Positions 61,856 to 64,000 of a stretch of 64,000 nt of DNA are shown one piece after another; position 1 is the first letter of the stretch; every line of letters begins with the position of its first letter. Location of the stretch: the NCBI GenBank assembly GCA_000828075.3, contig JXCB02000001.1, positions 660,532-724,531 on the forward strand. Direction: 5' to 3'. Under the pieces are notes generated by a model. That model saw only the letters and a program-made list of their open reading frames with translations. It was not told where the DNA came from and searched no databases. This DNA comes from Tolypothrix campylonemoides VB511288. Lineage in GTDB: Bacteria > Cyanobacteriota > Cyanobacteriia > Cyanobacteriales > Nostocaceae. The translations under genes and the position numbers were made by a program.

Positions 61856-63910
61856 GTGATTCACCACCACGTTTTTCCTAAGTCTTACTGGGCAAAGGAT
61901 TTACCAGTAAAGCTAATTGCCAAGGGTCACAAACCATATTCATTCCTCAGTGTAGCAATATTATCAGTGTTTCGTTTTTTCGTTTTGTGTTTCACCACTG
62001 GCATGGGAGTGGCATACATGGCAATGCTTGGGGCAAGTTTTGATGCCGCCATTGCTCAAATGCCCGCAACAACAGATAGAGGGCAGATGGGTGTCAAAAC
62101 AATGTCTCAGGTTAACGTGCTTTTTGTCAACCCAAGTGCCGGGGATGACAAGGTAGGCAATGGTGGTGAAGGCACTCCTTTTAAAACCATTACCCAGGCG
62201 CTACAAGTTGCTGGTCCCAACACAGTCATAATGCTCTCAAGCGGCACTTACACGGACGCAACTGGAGAGAGTTTTCCTTTGATACTCAAACCCAATGTTT
62301 CCATTCAAGGGGACTCTCGCACTAAAGGACGTGGTATTGTGATCCAAGGAGGAGGTGCTTACCTCAGTCGCACCTTTGGCGGTCAAAACGTCACGATTGT
62401 AGGCGCAAACCAAGCGAAGTTGACTGGCGTAACGGTAACTAATCCCAACCCTCGTGGTTACGGTTTATGGATTGAATACAGCAATCCAGTTATTGTGGAA
62501 AATACCTTTATTGGCAGTACCCAAGATGGAATAGCTGTGACTGGCAACAGTGCGCCCACCATTCGCAGTAATTTCTTTTATCAAAATGGGGCGAATGGAA
62601 TCACAATTTCCGGGAATTCTCGACCGGAAGTGCGGGAAAACGTATTTCAAGAAACGGGCTTTGGCATTAATATTACCCAAAATGCTCAGCCGATAGTGGT
62701 TGGCAATTCTGTTCAATACAACAGAAGTGGCATTGTGGTACAAGCGAATGCTCGCCCAATACTACGGAACAATCTCATTCAAGGCAGCAAAGAAGATGGC
62801 TTAGTAGCTATTTCTCAAGCGATCCCCAATTTAGGCATTGCCTCTGAACCAGGCGGTAATCAGTTTCGCAACAATGCTCGTTACGACATTAACGCCAGCG
62901 CTGCCAAGCAAATCTTTCCTGCTTTTGGCAACACTCTTGCCAACAACCGCATCAATGGCAAAGTGGATTTAGCTGGGACAACAGCAGTAGCCGACGCGGG
63001 AATGGGGGGACTCAGCACAGAGAACCCGAGGATACAGGAACGCGGGAATACTTTACCAAATCTCAGCGCGTCAACAGCGTCAGGGCGTCTCCCCCTAACC
63101 GCGTCTTCCAGCAACGCTTCTGGACGATTGAACAATCAATTGCAGCCATTATTGCCGATCAATTCACCCCTAAGAGCAACTGCTGTTAATCAAAAACAAT
63201 CCTCTCCTCTCAATTCTGGGTTGCCAACTCCTAATAGCTTGACAAGGAGTCGGCAAATTGCCCCAACTGCAAGGTCAATTCAACCACCAGCAAATACATC
63301 CAATACATCACAGCAAGCCAATTACGTACGTATTTCTTCTAATACCGTAGAATTCACTGCACCCCAAGCTGCAGCCAACACGGTTGATGCAGGAACACAG
63401 GAACGCCCAGAGGCAATGAATTTAGAACAAATGGCACCGCGTCCTCCCCTGTTTGCATCTGGGCGTCAAATCCGACAACAAGTCGCACCAGCACCCGTAC
63501 AAACAGCCCAAAGTCAAGGACAGTCGTCATTGCCAACACTAGAAGCTGCACCCGTCGGTGATGCAGCTCTTTTGCCCGTTCCCAATTCCAATATTCCTTT
63601 GGGCAATACTGGCAATATGCGAAGACAACCAGTCACTCAAAGTTCTTCGACAACTGCGTATGCCGGTAGTCCATCTTTATCCCCTGCTGGGGAAAGTCAA
63701 ATTAATTTACGTTACCGAGTCGTAGTTGAAGTACAAAATGAAAAGGATCAAGACTTAGTTAAATTTCTTGCCCCTGGTGCTTTTCGTACTGTCTGGCGTG
63801 GTAAGGGAGTGATGCAAGTCGGTGTCTTCAGCACTCGCTATAACGCTGATAGCGTCATAAAAATACTTAATAACAACGGTTTAAAAGCTGTGGTTGAGCC
63901 GGTAAATTAA
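61856..63910 (+). CDS. Secreted DUF1565 beta-helix protein
   Basis: A 684-residue exported protein with a long N-terminal signal or membrane segment (AILSVFRFFVLCFTTGMGVA). A DUF1565 segment follows: VNVLFVNPSAGDDKVGNGGE and TPFKTITQALQVAGPNTVIM. Then comes a pectate-lyase-like right-handed beta-helix of NPVIVENTFIG / GNSAPTIRSNFF / NARPILRNNLIQG rungs (about residues 175-330). A Ser/Thr/Asn/Pro-rich linker (about 380-600) and a small C-terminal SPOR-like domain (YRVVVEVQNEKDQDL ... VMQVGVFSTRYNADSVIKI) follow. Start is GTG at 61856, with AGGAG 10 bp upstream deciding it. It may bind cell-wall or surface polysaccharide; function unknown. Confidence 0.85.
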   Translation: MIHHHVFPKSYWAKDLPVKLIAKGHKPYSFLSVAILSVFRFFVLCFTTGMGVAYMAMLGASFDAAIAQMPATTDRGQMGVKTMSQVNVLFVNPSAGDDKVGNGGEGTPFKTITQALQVAGPNTVIMLSSGTYTDATGESFPLILKPNVSIQGDSRTKGRGIVIQGGGAYLSRTFGGQNVTIVGANQAKLTGVTVTNPNPRGYGLWIEYSNPVIVENTFIGSTQDGIAVTGNSAPTIRSNFFYQNGANGITISGNSRPEVRENVFQETGFGINITQNAQPIVVGNSVQYNRSGIVVQANARPILRNNLIQGSKEDGLVAISQAIPNLGIASEPGGNQFRNNARYDINASAAKQIFPAFGNTLANNRINGKVDLAGTTAVADAGMGGLSTENPRIQERGNTLPNLSASTASGRLPLTASSSNASGRLNNQLQPLLPINSPLRATAVNQKQSSPLNSGLPTPNSLTRSRQIAPTARSIQPPANTSNTSQQANYVRISSNTVEFTAPQAAANTVDAGTQERPEAMNLEQMAPRPPLFASGRQIRQQVAPAPVQTAQSQGQSSLPTLEAAPVGDAALLPVPNSNIPLGNTGNMRRQPVTQSSSTTAYAGSPSLSPAGESQINLRYRVVVEVQNEKDQDLVKFLAPGAFRTVWRGKGVMQVGVFSTRYNADSVIKILNNNGLKAVVEPVN

Positions 63911-63958
63911 AAGGGATTCGGTATAGGGGACTGGGTACTGGGAAGAGAATGAGCGTTA

Positions 63959-63988
63959 GGGGACTGGGGACTGGGGACTGGGGACTCG
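63959..63988. repeat. GGGGACT heptamer tandem repeat at window end
   Basis: GGGGACT repeated four times, followed by CGG. Preceded by a GGGGACTGGGTACTGGG copy near 63926. The same repeat class as at 58159-58190. Confidence 0.9.
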
Positions 63989-64000
63989 GAAGGAGAGCAG

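Noticed and set aside
1-64000. tRNA or rRNA genes
   Set aside because: No cloverleaf with a GGTTCGA-type T-loop and no conserved rRNA text was found by eye; a tRNAscan/Infernal run would be decisive.

Overview
The window looks like chromosomal DNA of a filamentous, probably heterocyst-forming cyanobacterium (Nostocales; genus not resolvable by eye). The evidence is an allophycocyanin alpha paralogue with its chromophore cysteine, carotenoid genes of cyanobacterial type (cruP, cruF, a carotenoid cleavage oxygenase), a DesC-type desaturase, an RRM RNA-binding protein of the Rbp type, COP23, DUF1517 and DUF3611 (Tic21-like) proteins, many GCGATCGC (HIP1) sites, and heptamer short tandem repeats of the GGGGACT type. 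Coding density is low, with many intergenic stretches of 0.3 to 1.3 kb. No tRNA, rRNA, CRISPR array, complete insertion sequence or recognisable riboswitch was found by eye.

Layout. 0-5.3 kb: cruP, a small membrane protein, a GNAT acetyltransferase and murF. 5.3-7.5 kb: a decay zone with a hairpin MITE, a frameshifted TerB-like pseudogene, and a GNAT gene split by a 116-bp MITE with a perfect 9-bp target duplication. 7.8-13.5 kb: a lone PotC-type permease, an esterase, a PEBP protein and several small unknown genes. 14-19.3 kb: a GT4 glycosyltransferase, a stress-type glycine-zipper membrane protein, DUF3611, an HhoA-type protease remnant split by another MITE, an IS5-family remnant and an M48 peptidase. 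19.3-24 kb: cruF, a desaturase and a NACHT NTPase. 24-28.5 kb: an allophycocyanin paralogue, a pentapeptide protein, an RRM protein and a truncated amidohydrolase. 28.8-30.7 kb: a GH31 glucosidase gene with an internal out-of-frame deletion. 31-40.4 kb: a YeaQ/GlsB-like protein, a GT4 enzyme, a 31-residue membrane peptide preceding a carotenoid oxygenase, an amine oxidase, a phosphoribosyltransferase and an HPF-cold-shock fusion.

The most interesting block is 40.8-55.7 kb. It holds two secreted trypsin-like proteases (one with PPC, one with two trypsin folds and about 25 TPRs), a secreted COP23 protein, a divergently transcribed pair of PF14516-type AAA proteins (one HTH-AAA, one AAA-TM-14 WD40 blades), and a 4-Cys Ser/Thr kinase fused to an FGE/C-type-lectin-like domain. 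The first protease and COP23 share a conserved upstream DNA element. This resembles STAND-NTPase/protease/kinase signalling or conflict modules of multicellular bacteria. The FGE tail looks like a possible remote target of a diversity-generating retroelement. Both readings are inference.

The window ends with a methyltransferase, a DUF1517 protein, a GT4 enzyme, thiE-thiS and a secreted DUF1565 beta-helix protein. A repeated theme is gene erosion: at least four pseudogenes whose damage can be read directly, two of them restored in frame by removing a MITE.
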